Part shown: positions 8,577-17,965 of the stretch, piece after piece
How the letters are laid out: every line of letters begins with the position of its first letter
How positions within the stretch are numbered: the stretch's first letter is position 1
Source of the DNA: Mucilaginibacter frigoritolerans
GTDB taxonomy: Bacteria; Bacteroidota; Bacteroidia; Sphingobacteriales; Sphingobacteriaceae
NCBI RefSeq assembly: GCF_007830615.1
Contig: NZ_VLLI01000001.1
Location: 310,001-374,000, forward strand
Length of the DNA stretch: 64,000 nucleotides
Direction: 5' to 3'
Translations under genes and position numbers: made by a program
Notes under the pieces: generated by a model
Database searches by the model: none
Seen by the model: only the letters and a program-made list of their open reading frames with translations
Told to the model about the DNA's origin: nothing

Positions 8577-11213
8577 ATGAGTATTTCTAAAACATATCTG
8601 CCTAAAGAGACCGAAGAAAAGTGGTACAGTTACTGGTTAAAGCATAACTTTTTTAAATCAGTACCTGATGAGCGCGAACCTTACACTATAGTTATACCGC
8701 CACCAAACGTCACCGGTGTTTTGCACATGGGCCATATGTTAAACAATACTATTCAGGATGTTTTAATCCGTCGTGCCCGTATGAAAGGTAAAAATGCCTG
8801 CTGGGTGCCCGGAACAGATCATGCCAGTATTGCTACTGAAGCAAAGGTTGTAGCCATGCTAAAAGAACGTGGCATCAGCAAAAAAGACCTTACCCGTACG
8901 GAGTTTTTAAGCTATGCCTGGGAATGGAAGGAAAAGTACGGTGGTATTATTCTAGAACAACTTAAAAAACTGGGCGCATCATGCGACTGGGACCGTACCC
9001 GTTTTACCATGGAGGATGATTTATCTGAAGCGGTGATTGATACTTTTATTCATCTGTATAAAAAAGGTCAGATTTATCGTGGCGTACGTATGGTAAACTG
9101 GGATCCGCAGGGAAAAACGGCGGTATCAGATGAAGAGGTTATCCGTAAAGAGGTTAATCAAAAACTTTATTATATCCGTTATACTATTCAGTCGGGAACC
9201 AATAGCGAACCAGGATATCTGGTGGTAGCTACTACCCGCCCTGAAACAATTATGGCCGATGCCGCAATCTGTATCAACCCTAATGATGAAAGATACCTGC
9301 ATTTGCATGGCAAGACTGTTTCAATACCTTTAATTAACAGGGAAATCCCGGTTATACTGGATGAGTATGTAACCATGGATTTTGGTACCGGCTGTTTGAA
9401 AGTTACTCCGGCGCATGATTTAAATGACTATGAGCTTGGGCAAAAACATAACCTGCCGGTTATTGATATTTTGAATGATGATGGAACACTGAATGAAAGT
9501 GCACAGATACTGGTAGGGGAAGATCGTTTTGTGGCCCGTAAAAAAATTGCGATATTACTTGAAACAGATGGTTATCTGGATAAAGTAGAAGATTACAAAT
9601 CACAAATTGGTTTTTCTGAACGTACGGATGCCGTTATCGAGCCCAAATTATCAATGCAATGGTTTTGCAAGATGGATGAAATGGCTAAACCCGCATTGGA
9701 TTATGTTTTGAAAGGTGATATAAAGCTCATCCCTGAAAAATTCATCAACACCTACCGTCATTGGATGGAAAATGTGAAAGATTGGTGTATTAGTCGCCAA
9801 TTATGGTGGGGGCAGCGTATACCAGCCTGGTATTTACCAAACGGCCAATTTGTAATTGCAAAAACGCTTGAAGAAGCATTTGAAGCGGCTAAAAGTATCC
9901 TTCCGGAGGTTAAGGCTGAAGAATTGAGACAGGATGAAGATGTGCTGGATACCTGGTTTTCTTCGTGGCTATGGCCAATATCAGTATTTGATGGTTTTAA
10001 AGATCCCAACAATGCAGATATAAATTATTACTATCCAACCAATGATCTGGTAACTGCTCCAGAAATTTTGTTTTTCTGGGTTGCCAGGATGATAATGGCT
10101 GGGCATGAGTTCAGAGGTGAAGTTCCGTTCAAAAATGTTTATTTAACCGGGATAGTGCGTGATAAAATTGGCCGTAAAATGTCAAAATCATTAGGCAATT
10201 CGCCAGATCCTTTGGACTTAATAGAGAAGTACGGTGCAGATGGGGTAAGGACGGGAATGCTTCGTAGTTCACCGGCTGGTAATGATTTAATGTTTGATGA
10301 AAGTCACTGTGAGTGGGGTCGTAATTTCTTTAATAAAGTTTGGAATGCTTTCAGACTAGTTAAGGGCTGGGAGGTTGATGATAAGCTTGAAAATAAAAAT
10401 AAGGTTGCTATTGAATGGTTTGAAAGCCGGTTTAATGAGTCGTTGATTGAGATTGAAAGTAATTTTGCTCAATATCGTATTTCAGAGGCTTTAATGACCA
10501 CTTATAAGCTGGTATGGGACGACTTTTGCGCCTGGTACCTGGAAATGATAAAACCTGCTTATGAGCATCCGATTGACAGGGAAACATTAAATACCACTAT
10601 AGCATATTTTGAGAATATTTTAAAAATTCTGCATCCGTTTATGCCATTTATAACAGAAGAGTTGTGGCATGACGAGCTTTTTGGCGAACGTACAGATAAC
10701 GATTGTTGTATCGTTGCTCAATTACCAAGCAATGGGAAAATTAATTCCCGTGTATTATCTGAAATTGAAATAATAAAGCAAGTTATCACCCAGATAAGAA
10801 ATATTCGAAATAATAAACAAATATCTCCTAAAGAGAAATTATCGCTTTCGGTAATGGAAAATTCTGTTGTTAACTATAAAGAATATGAATCGATCATAGC
10901 CAAATTAGGAAATATTGAGAGTTTGGAAATAGTTGCGGATAAAGTAGTTGGTGCTGTGAACTTTATGGTTTCAACAGATGAGTTTTATGTACCGTTAAAT
11001 GAAAATATTGATCCGGTTGCAGAATGTGCCCGTTTACAAAAAGAGAAAGAATACTTAATTGGTTTCTTAAAATCGGTTAACTCTAAGTTAGGAAACGAAC
11101 GGTTTATGGCTAATGCTAAGCCCGATGTTATTGATATAGAATTAAAGAAAAAGGCTGATGCTGAGGCAAAACTAAAAATACTGGAAGAAAACATTTTGGC
11201 TTTGGCTTGTTAA
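8577..11213 (+). CDS. valS: Valyl-tRNA synthetase
   Basis: Charges tRNA-Val with valine and edits threonine. The 878-residue class I synthetase begins MSISKTYLPKETEEKWY; a TTG three codons upstream is part of the promoter box and is not the start. The HIGH-type motif is H50-M-G-H53 in GVLHMGHML, the KMSKS loop is at residues 534-538, and TTRPETIMAD marks the editing domain. The C-terminus is the usual coiled coil with charged repeats. Length and domain order are standard. It is monocistronic, divergent from the M13 peptidase gene. Confidence 0.97.
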   Translation: MSISKTYLPKETEEKWYSYWLKHNFFKSVPDEREPYTIVIPPPNVTGVLHMGHMLNNTIQDVLIRRARMKGKNACWVPGTDHASIATEAKVVAMLKERGISKKDLTRTEFLSYAWEWKEKYGGIILEQLKKLGASCDWDRTRFTMEDDLSEAVIDTFIHLYKKGQIYRGVRMVNWDPQGKTAVSDEEVIRKEVNQKLYYIRYTIQSGTNSEPGYLVVATTRPETIMADAAICINPNDERYLHLHGKTVSIPLINREIPVILDEYVTMDFGTGCLKVTPAHDLNDYELGQKHNLPVIDILNDDGTLNESAQILVGEDRFVARKKIAILLETDGYLDKVEDYKSQIGFSERTDAVIEPKLSMQWFCKMDEMAKPALDYVLKGDIKLIPEKFINTYRHWMENVKDWCISRQLWWGQRIPAWYLPNGQFVIAKTLEEAFEAAKSILPEVKAEELRQDEDVLDTWFSSWLWPISVFDGFKDPNNADINYYYPTNDLVTAPEILFFWVARMIMAGHEFRGEVPFKNVYLTGIVRDKIGRKMSKSLGNSPDPLDLIEKYGADGVRTGMLRSSPAGNDLMFDESHCEWGRNFFNKVWNAFRLVKGWEVDDKLENKNKVAIEWFESRFNESLIEIESNFAQYRISEALMTTYKLVWDDFCAWYLEMIKPAYEHPIDRETLNTTIAYFENILKILHPFMPFITEELWHDELFGERTDNDCCIVAQLPSNGKINSRVLSEIEIIKQVITQIRNIRNNKQISPKEKLSLSVMENSVVNYKEYESIIAKLGNIESLEIVADKVVGAVNFMVSTDEFYVPLNENIDPVAECARLQKEKEYLIGFLKSVNSKLGNERFMANAKPDVIDIELKKKADAEAKLKILEENILALAC

Positions 11214-11321
11214 TTGCATATAGATTTGCGATAAATTATTGGTGGGAGGGCATTCATCTTTCCTCACCATTTCTTAATGCAAATTTTTATATTGAAATTT
11301 AACTAATAAGCCATAACCTTA

Positions 11322-13127
11322 ATGAGCAGGGAAGTCAATTTTTTTAATTTTTCAATCAGTAAAATACTTTCAAAAGATCAGTCAATTCTTGATCAGGCCC
11401 GCATACGTCTTTTATATTATGGTTTTTGGATCGTAGCTGTAGCAACAGCGGGCTTGTTTATCAATGTTTATTTTCAACATCAGGTTTTATTATCTATCAC
11501 CGCAGGTATACTGTTTGTATCAGTTGCCGTATTATTTAAATATCTAACCTATAAACCCCAATGGAGGCCAATATCGCATGCATTGCTGGTAATTGCCACG
11601 CTTATCAACTTAAATAACGTATTTATAGCATTACAAAACGTTGATATAATTACAGTTCAAATTATATTACTCATCATATTGTTCAGTTTTTACATGCTTG
11701 GGCAAACCTGGGGCCTGGTTTATACTTTGTTAAATCTTATTCCAGTGCTGGCCTTTATGGTGATGGAATATAATACGAGTTATTTTATAGCCTTACGCCC
11801 CGAAAAAGTAGATCAATCGACTATCATCATCAGTATTTTCGCCAATTTTATTATCATTGTTTATATCCACAGCCATTTCTATGGCGCATTCTTTAATAAC
11901 ATTAAGCAGTTAAAAGAAACCGGGGAGGAGCAGCTCAGATTAAATGCACAACTTGAACTGGCTATTGATAAAGCGGAGAAATCATCGCAGGTAAAGTCTG
12001 AATTTTTGGCAACCATGTCGCATGAAATCAGAACGCCGCTTAATGCTATTATCGGCATGAGCAATTTAATGATTATGGCCAATCCAAGGCCTGATCAGCG
12101 CGAAAACTTAAATGTATTGAAGTTTTCTTCCAATAATCTTTTGGCTATTGTAAACGATGTGCTCGATTTTAATAAAATAGAATCGGGCAAAGTGGTTTTT
12201 GAAAATACAAAGTTTAATATTATTGAGCTGATGCAAAATATTTGCGGAGCTGAAATATTAAAGGCGGAACAAAAAGGGCTAACATTTACCTTGAAAATCG
12301 ATCCTCAGTTACAGAATAAAGTACTTTTCGGCGACCCAACACGGGTGAGCCAGATTCTTTTTAATCTGATTAGCAATGCTATAAAATTTACACAAAAGGG
12401 TAATATTTGGGTAAAAACATCTCTTTATGAAGATAAGCACAATACGGTTATAATAAATTTTGTAGTAAAGGATACCGGTATTGGTATTGAAAAAAGTAAC
12501 CTTGAAAGTATTTTTGAACCCTTTACACAAGAGTCAATTACCACCACACGTCAATATGGAGGTACCGGATTAGGTTTGGCCATTGTTAAACGGTTACTTG
12601 AGTTACAAGGGTTAAATATGAATGTAACCAGTAAAGTTGGTGAAGGATCTGAATTTTCATTTAATATGGAATTCCCGGTATCCACAGAAAAAATGAAACC
12701 GAGTGGCGAAAAATATTCTTTACTTCAAAATAATGAGGTATTAAATTCACTACGGGTTTTGATTGCTGAAGATAATCCGGTGAATGTTTTGTTAATGAAA
12801 AAATTATTATCAAAATGGAATATTTTACCTATGATAGCTGAAAATGGTGAACGGGCTATTGAAATTTTGCAATATGGCAATTTTGATATTATTTTAATGG
12901 ATCTTCAAATGCCGGTAATGAATGGCTTTGATGCGGCCAGAGAAATACGGAGATTACCTGATCCTAAAAAAGCAAGTATACCCATCATAGCTCTTACTGC
13001 AGCTGCTTTAAATGATATAAGGGAACAGGTTTTAAATGCCGGAATGAATGACTATGTATCAAAGCCGTTTAAGCCCGAAGATTTAATGGAGAAAATTCAT
13101 GGATTGGTTGTAGCTGTACACTCATAA
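11322..13127 (+). CDS. Membrane-bound hybrid histidine kinase
   Basis: A 601-residue sensor with about six transmembrane helices (residues 30-200), no recognisable periplasmic domain, a short coiled linker, and a HisKA domain with phospho-acceptor H234 in MSHEIRTPLNAIIG. It then has an ATPase domain (DTGIGI, GGTGLGLAIVKRL) and a fused receiver domain with D527 in MDLQMPVMNG and a conserved lysine in YVSKPF. No Hpt or DNA-binding output is present, so phosphate must pass to a partner encoded elsewhere. The signal sensed is unknown. It ends three bases from the convergent nuclease-like gene. Confidence 0.9.
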   Translation: MSREVNFFNFSISKILSKDQSILDQARIRLLYYGFWIVAVATAGLFINVYFQHQVLLSITAGILFVSVAVLFKYLTYKPQWRPISHALLVIATLINLNNVFIALQNVDIITVQIILLIILFSFYMLGQTWGLVYTLLNLIPVLAFMVMEYNTSYFIALRPEKVDQSTIIISIFANFIIIVYIHSHFYGAFFNNIKQLKETGEEQLRLNAQLELAIDKAEKSSQVKSEFLATMSHEIRTPLNAIIGMSNLMIMANPRPDQRENLNVLKFSSNNLLAIVNDVLDFNKIESGKVVFENTKFNIIELMQNICGAEILKAEQKGLTFTLKIDPQLQNKVLFGDPTRVSQILFNLISNAIKFTQKGNIWVKTSLYEDKHNTVIINFVVKDTGIGIEKSNLESIFEPFTQESITTTRQYGGTGLGLAIVKRLLELQGLNMNVTSKVGEGSEFSFNMEFPVSTEKMKPSGEKYSLLQNNEVLNSLRVLIAEDNPVNVLLMKKLLSKWNILPMIAENGERAIEILQYGNFDIILMDLQMPVMNGFDAAREIRRLPDPKKASIPIIALTAAALNDIREQVLNAGMNDYVSKPFKPEDLMEKIHGLVVAVHS

Positions 13128-13129
13128 TG

Positions 13130-13582
13130 CTACTTATATTCTGGTAATTCTTCAATAAATTTATAATTTCCTTTAATAAAGTCAATACTGCAATAAAAAT
13201 GCTGTAGGCCATTGGTAACCGCCAATAAGTTTACCTTATGTACCATATTGTACCGGGCTACCTGGTCAAACGTGCTTTGATCAATAGTTACCGATGGTGC
13301 CTTGCACTCAACCAATAAAATTTTCTCTCCGGCTGAATTGAAAACCACAATATCAGACCTTTTAGCCTTTCCATGTAACTTATGGCCACCTTCCAGTTTT
13401 ATTAGTGTTTTTGGGTACTTTTTTTGTTGGATAAGATATTGCACAAAATGTTGCCTTACCCACTCTTCGGGAGTAATGATGATATTTCTTTTCCTGATTA
13501 CATCAAACATTATTAACTGACCATTCTGATCACTTATTTTAAATGGGTAAGGGGGTAAATGAAGCGGCAGCAGCAATTCCAT
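13130..13582 (-). CDS. Type I restriction HsdR N-terminal-like (PD-(D/E)XK) protein
   Basis: A 150-residue stand-alone protein matching the HSDR_N_2 family: a helical N-terminal part, then the nuclease-fold core with D77 in RSDIVVF, E92 and K94 in LLVECKAP, and Q107 in FDQVARY, which is the PD-(D/E)XK signature. No helicase domain, methylase or specificity subunit is nearby, so it is not a restriction system. I recall that it is often found beside holA in Bacteroidota, which suggests a DNA maintenance role, but the function is unknown. It is divergent from holA. Confidence 0.8.
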   Translation of the reverse strand: MELLLPLHLPPYPFKISDQNGQLIMFDVIRKRNIIITPEEWVRQHFVQYLIQQKKYPKTLIKLEGGHKLHGKAKRSDIVVFNSAGEKILLVECKAPSVTIDQSTFDQVARYNMVHKVNLLAVTNGLQHFYCSIDFIKGNYKFIEELPEYK

Positions 13583-13722
13583 ATTGCGAAAGTGATTATT
13601 TTATGGTTCTAATCCTAATGAATGAACAAGAGTGTATCATATTAAGCAGCGCTTGTATTTACTGTTTGACCGATCACTATTCCATTTATCATTCACAATA
13701 AATCTGTAATTTGCACCTTGAA

Positions 13723-14745
13723 ATGACTGCAACGGATTTACTTAAAGACCTCAAAAATAAAAAATACAAACCTCTGTACTTACTACATGGGGACGAACCT
13801 TATTTTATTGACCTGGTAAGCAATTTTGTAGAGCATAAGCTTTTACATGACGCAGAAAAGGGATTTAATCAAACGGTGCTTTATGGGAAAGATACAGATA
13901 TCATGACGGTACTTAACGCTGCTAAACGTTACCCAATGATGGCTGATTACCAGGTGGTATTAGTAAAAGAAGCCCAGGACATGAAGTGGGGAAGTGATGA
14001 TGCAGACAAAAAGGGGATGAATCCTTTGTTGAGTTACCTGGAGAACCCATTGCCCAGCACAATATTGGTGTTTTGCTATAAGTATGGCAAATTTGATAAG
14101 CGAAAAAAAACCTATAAGGCGATTGAAAAAAACGGAATCATCTTTGAATCAGCTGCATTATATGATAGTAAAATACCTGCCTGGATAGAAGGTTTTATAG
14201 CCGAAAAAGAATACAAAATAAATCAACAGGCCAGCATGATGTTATCTGAATATTTAGGGAATGATCTGTCGAAAATTGCCAACGAACTGGAAAAACTAAA
14301 GTTGAATGTTTCCTCAGGTCAGGAAATAACGCTCAAACATATTCATGATAATATAGGCATCAGTAAGGAGTATAATGTTTTTGAACTACAAACAGCGCTA
14401 GGCAAAAAAGATGCTTTTAAAGCCAATCAAATCATTAATTATTTTGAAGCAAACCCTAAGGCCAATCCAATCGTATTAGTTTTGGGTAATTTGAATAACT
14501 TTTTTAGTAAAGTACTGATTTATCATTATGTAAGGGATAAATCACAGCAAAACCTTGCCCGTGAGCTAGGCATAAGTCCTTATTTTGTGAAAGACTATGA
14601 ACAAGCTGCCCGAAGCTATAATTACGGAAAAACCATGCAGATTATAAGTTATCTGCGCGAGTATGATCTTAAAAGTAAAGGTGTAGATTCTACTACGGAC
14701 CATGGCGGCTTGATGAAAGAATTGGTGTTTAAAATTTTACATTAA
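13723..14745 (+). CDS. holA: DNA polymerase III delta subunit
   Basis: Clamp-loader subunit that opens the beta sliding clamp. The 340-residue product begins MTATDLLKDLKNKKYKPLYLLHGDEPYFID; LHGDEPYFI is the start of the AAA+-like domain of HolA. The middle holds LGNDLSKIANELEKLKL, the segment linking to domain III, and NVFELQTALGKKD, both family-typical. A TTG four codons earlier is open but the ATG fits the family start. The gene is divergent from the HsdR-N-like gene and is followed by a PAS kinase after 62 bases. Confidence 0.92.
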   Translation: MTATDLLKDLKNKKYKPLYLLHGDEPYFIDLVSNFVEHKLLHDAEKGFNQTVLYGKDTDIMTVLNAAKRYPMMADYQVVLVKEAQDMKWGSDDADKKGMNPLLSYLENPLPSTILVFCYKYGKFDKRKKTYKAIEKNGIIFESAALYDSKIPAWIEGFIAEKEYKINQQASMMLSEYLGNDLSKIANELEKLKLNVSSGQEITLKHIHDNIGISKEYNVFELQTALGKKDAFKANQIINYFEANPKANPIVLVLGNLNNFFSKVLIYHYVRDKSQQNLARELGISPYFVKDYEQAARSYNYGKTMQIISYLREYDLKSKGVDSTTDHGGLMKELVFKILH

Positions 14746-14807
14746 AAAGGTGTGAAACAAAATTTTACCAAAGTGGTTGTATAGTCCTGATAGTTAAATA
14801 ATTAAAA

Positions 14808-16736
14808 ATGTTATTTAGATCGTCGTCAGACAATAATATTCAAAAACTGGAGGACGCTCATCCTGATTTGATGGCATTTTTTAATGCTATGGATGAGGTG
14901 TTTTTTTCTGTTGATATGACTACCTCCACGCTGATACAAATATCAGACTCCTGCGAAAGCTTGTATGGATATAAACCTGTTGATTTTTTAGTAAATAATA
15001 AGCTTTGGTTTGAGGTGATACACCCGGATGACCAATACCTTGCTCTTGGCGAAGATAAGATATTAAACCAGGGCAAGCAGGTAAACAGTCAGTATAGGAT
15101 TATTCATAAAGACGGTACCATCCGGTGGGTAGAAAAAAAGATTGTTCCCCGTTTAGATGAAACTGGAAATTTGATTAGAGTTGACGGCATTACAAGAGAA
15201 ATAACATCGCGCAAGCTGAACGAAGATGCAAACCGGGAGCAGGATATCAGGTACAAACAAATTGTTGAAAGTGCACAAGAAGGGATTTGGACAATTGATG
15301 CCGATAATAAAACCAATTTTGTTAATAAAAAGATGGCCGACATGTTGGGATATGCCCCAGCAGAGATGATGGGGAAAGGTCTTTATGATTTTATGGATCC
15401 CGAGCAAAAGGAATACGCCATGGCCTGTATGGAGAGACGTAGAAAAGGGGCTAAGGAGAACCTGGATGTGCGGTACACAAAGAAAGATGGGGAAGAGTTT
15501 TGGGCAAACATTTCTGCCAATCCTATTTTTGATGAAACGGGCAGATATCGTGGAGCACTGGCAATGGTAACAGATATTACCGAACGAAGAATAAATGAAG
15601 AGGCGATGAAGAAGTCGGAAGCCAATCTTCGTACTATATTTGAAAACACAGATACCGCTTATATACTGGTAGATCCCCAGTTAAATATAGTCTCCTTTAA
15701 TTTATTGGCACAGAAATATTCTGAAGAGCATAATCATAAAATGCTGGAGATTAATAAAGAGATCAAATATTATTTTTCGGAGGAAAGATGGCCCAGCATA
15801 GTACAGATGCTTGAAAATGTAGCCGCTGGCGAAATGGTTGCTTATCAATTATGTTTTACGCAAAGTGATGGAACTATTCAGTGGAATGATGTACGATGGT
15901 TGAATGTAAAAAATAATGAAGGGGAAAACTGGGGCTTTATTTTAGCTAATAAAGATATTACCGAAGCTAAAAACGCCACCCTTGAACGGGAAAGGATAAC
16001 CGCTGATTTGATTCAGCATAATAATGATCTTGAACAGTTTACCTATATTGTTTCGCATAATTTGCGTGCTCCGGTAGCCAATATAATTGGTTTAACTGAC
16101 ATGCTTAAGGATGAAGATGTTGATCATGAACTGAAAAATGAAGTAGTTGACAGGGTTTCACTCTCCATACAAAATATTGATACTGTAATTCAGGATCTTA
16201 ATTACATATTGCAAGCCCGTGGTGTAATAAATGAAAAACGGGAAATAGTTTATTTTCAGGATATTATAAATTCAATAAAAACAAGTATTTATAATATGTT
16301 GCTAATTGAAAGTGTACAATTTAAATGCTCTTTTAGTGATGTCGAATCCATATTTACCATACGTAGTTACATTTATAGCATATTTTATAACCTCTCATTA
16401 AACAGTATAAAGTATTCGCGTTCAGGAGTAACGCCGGTTATAACGATTACAAGCCGTAGGGTGAATGATAAAGTTGAACTATGTTTTGAAGATAACGGAA
16501 AAGGAATTGATCTTGATAAAAACGGTGATCAATTATTCGGGCTTTACCGGCGTTTTGACACCTCAACAGAAGGTAAAGGAATAGGCTTGTTTATGGTGAA
16601 AACGCAGGTAGAAGCACTCGGAGGTTCTATAAAAATAAAAAGTAAACTAGGAGAGGGTACAGAGTTTACCATTCAATTTAACATGCAGTCGGTATTGCCA
16701 GGCACAACACCAACTGCAAGTGGAAAAGTTAACTAG
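14808..16736 (+). CDS. Multi-PAS sensor histidine kinase
   Basis: A 642-residue cytoplasmic kinase without membrane segments. Three PAS domains lie at about residues 20-140, 145-265 and 275-390; two PAC-type ends can be read (GITREIT, VTDITERR). HisKA has H417 in IVSHNLRAPVANIIGL, the SHNLRAP variant common in Bacteroidota. The ATPase domain has NSIKYS (N box), FEDNGKGIDL (G1) and GKGIGLFMVK (G2). There is no receiver and no adjacent response regulator gene. Its last eight bases overlap the convergent gene on the other strand, with no terminator between them. Confidence 0.9.
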   Translation: MLFRSSSDNNIQKLEDAHPDLMAFFNAMDEVFFSVDMTTSTLIQISDSCESLYGYKPVDFLVNNKLWFEVIHPDDQYLALGEDKILNQGKQVNSQYRIIHKDGTIRWVEKKIVPRLDETGNLIRVDGITREITSRKLNEDANREQDIRYKQIVESAQEGIWTIDADNKTNFVNKKMADMLGYAPAEMMGKGLYDFMDPEQKEYAMACMERRRKGAKENLDVRYTKKDGEEFWANISANPIFDETGRYRGALAMVTDITERRINEEAMKKSEANLRTIFENTDTAYILVDPQLNIVSFNLLAQKYSEEHNHKMLEINKEIKYYFSEERWPSIVQMLENVAAGEMVAYQLCFTQSDGTIQWNDVRWLNVKNNEGENWGFILANKDITEAKNATLERERITADLIQHNNDLEQFTYIVSHNLRAPVANIIGLTDMLKDEDVDHELKNEVVDRVSLSIQNIDTVIQDLNYILQARGVINEKREIVYFQDIINSIKTSIYNMLLIESVQFKCSFSDVESIFTIRSYIYSIFYNLSLNSIKYSRSGVTPVITITSRRVNDKVELCFEDNGKGIDLDKNGDQLFGLYRRFDTSTEGKGIGLFMVKTQVEALGGSIKIKSKLGEGTEFTIQFNMQSVLPGTTPTASGKVN

Positions 16737-17154
16737 CCTCTTCAAATTTAACTACAGTTACCCTGATTCTGTCGTCAGGCATACCATCCGTTTCAAATAG
16801 CAGCGTAACTTTACCATCCTTTCCTTCAATAGTTATGGTTACCTCTCTGTCTGTTCCCTGTTCATCTGTTACCGTTGCTTTGATAACTGATTTTCCATCC
16901 TTATAAGGCACTTTCCAGTTACAGGTATCAGATTTTATTTTGCCGGTCATTTTGTGTTCATCATTCACATTAATTGCCAAATCCGTTTTATTAATTTCAA
17001 CTATGGCTTTTTCGTCAACAGTCCGTTCTACGGCTCCGCTGGCATCCAGGTGCTGGGTGCTGGCTGTTGTAAGTACTACTTTTTTACCGCATTGCGCAAA
17101 GCTAACGGCACATCCTGTAATTAACAGGGAAATGATAAGAGTAAGGGTTTTCAT
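16729..17154 (-). CDS. Secreted protein of unknown function
   Basis: 141 residues starting with a signal peptide (MKTLTLIISLLITGCAVSFAQ); the LITGC stretch could also be read as a lipobox. The mature part is rich in Lys, Asp and Thr with alternating hydrophobic residues, suggesting a small beta-rich periplasmic domain. I do not recognise the family. The next gene upstream on the same strand (17183-17572) is 28 bases away and both contain a D-x-A-I-x-V-N-D segment (residues 57-64 region here), so they may form one transcript. It overlaps the 3' end of the PAS kinase by eight bases. Confidence 0.7.
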   Translation of the reverse strand: MKTLTLIISLLITGCAVSFAQCGKKVVLTTASTQHLDASGAVERTVDEKAIVEINKTDLAINVNDEHKMTGKIKSDTCNWKVPYKDGKSVIKATVTDEQGTDREVTITIEGKDGKVTLLFETDGMPDDRIRVTVVKFEEAS

Positions 17155-17182
17155 GTTGTTTTTTATTTGTAATTTGTTTTGA

Positions 17183-17572
17183 TTATTTTCCGGTTAGTAG
17201 GTTTTTTATCCCATCGCACATTTTTCTGATTCGGTAGATGGATGCATTTGAATTTTTCCTTTTATCGATCTCTATTTTAAGCTTCCCGGGTGATTCGTAC
17301 GCATAGAATTCGGTTTTGTCTGCAAGCGTGGTTGTCACGTCAAAATAATCGTCGCTTGATTTAGCCAGTTTATTAGGCGAAATACTTTTATTGATATATT
17401 CCTGGACGCGAGTCGTGTTTCCATCAGGAAAAGATGCGGAGAATTTGTATTTGTCATTGTCGTCATTCACAGCAATAGCAATGTCATGATCATTTATCCT
17501 GAATTTTGACCACATCAAAAAAATACTTAATGATACCAGGCAGATGGCGGTTAGATAAAAGCTAGTTTTCAT
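17183..17572 (-). CDS. Small membrane-anchored protein of unknown function
   Basis: 129 residues with one N-terminal hydrophobic helix (residues 5-21) that could be an uncleaved anchor or signal peptide, then a polar domain with DIAIAVNDDNDKYKF and a basic C-terminus (IYRIRKMCDGIKNLL). The family is not recognised. It is the first gene of a likely two-gene unit with 16729-17154, whose product has a similar AI-x-VND segment. Confidence 0.65.
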   Translation of the reverse strand: MKTSFYLTAICLVSLSIFLMWSKFRINDHDIAIAVNDDNDKYKFSASFPDGNTTRVQEYINKSISPNKLAKSSDDYFDVTTTLADKTEFYAYESPGKLKIEIDKRKNSNASIYRIRKMCDGIKNLLTGK

Positions 17573-17965
17573 TTGTTTACGGTTTAATTTTTAATGGTTT
17601 TATTGTTTGAGTTTTTTTTCAATTCAGGTAAATCATTTACTTGTTGAACAAAGATATATGTTTTGTATGGTAATATGCAATACATAGTTCTATAATAATA
17701 TACTTTATTTTATAAGTAATTGATTGTTAGTGATATATTTATTAAATTGATTTGGGTTTTTAATTTTTTATACTGTAGATGTATGTATTTCGGATTAAAA
17801 ATGATTGAGAACATCAACCTTAAATTACCTTTTGTAAGATTATATTTACATGAAAACTATCCCTCTTATTTCTTCGTATAACAAAAAAGCTGTTAAGGTG
17901 GCATTTTAAATATATGCGTTTGAAACGTTTATTTTAGCCCCTATTAAGCACAATTAAGACCATTG
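17573..17965. other. AT-rich divergent intergenic region
   Basis: 393 very AT-rich bases between the small membrane protein gene and the GAF-PAS gene. I see no gene, strong hairpin or repeat. TATTTTAG at about 17931-17938 resembles a weak -7 box for the GAF-PAS gene. Confidence 0.5.

Noticed and set aside
13130-13582. Restriction-modification system
   Set aside because: Only the HsdR N-terminal-like domain is present; there is no helicase, methylase or specificity gene.
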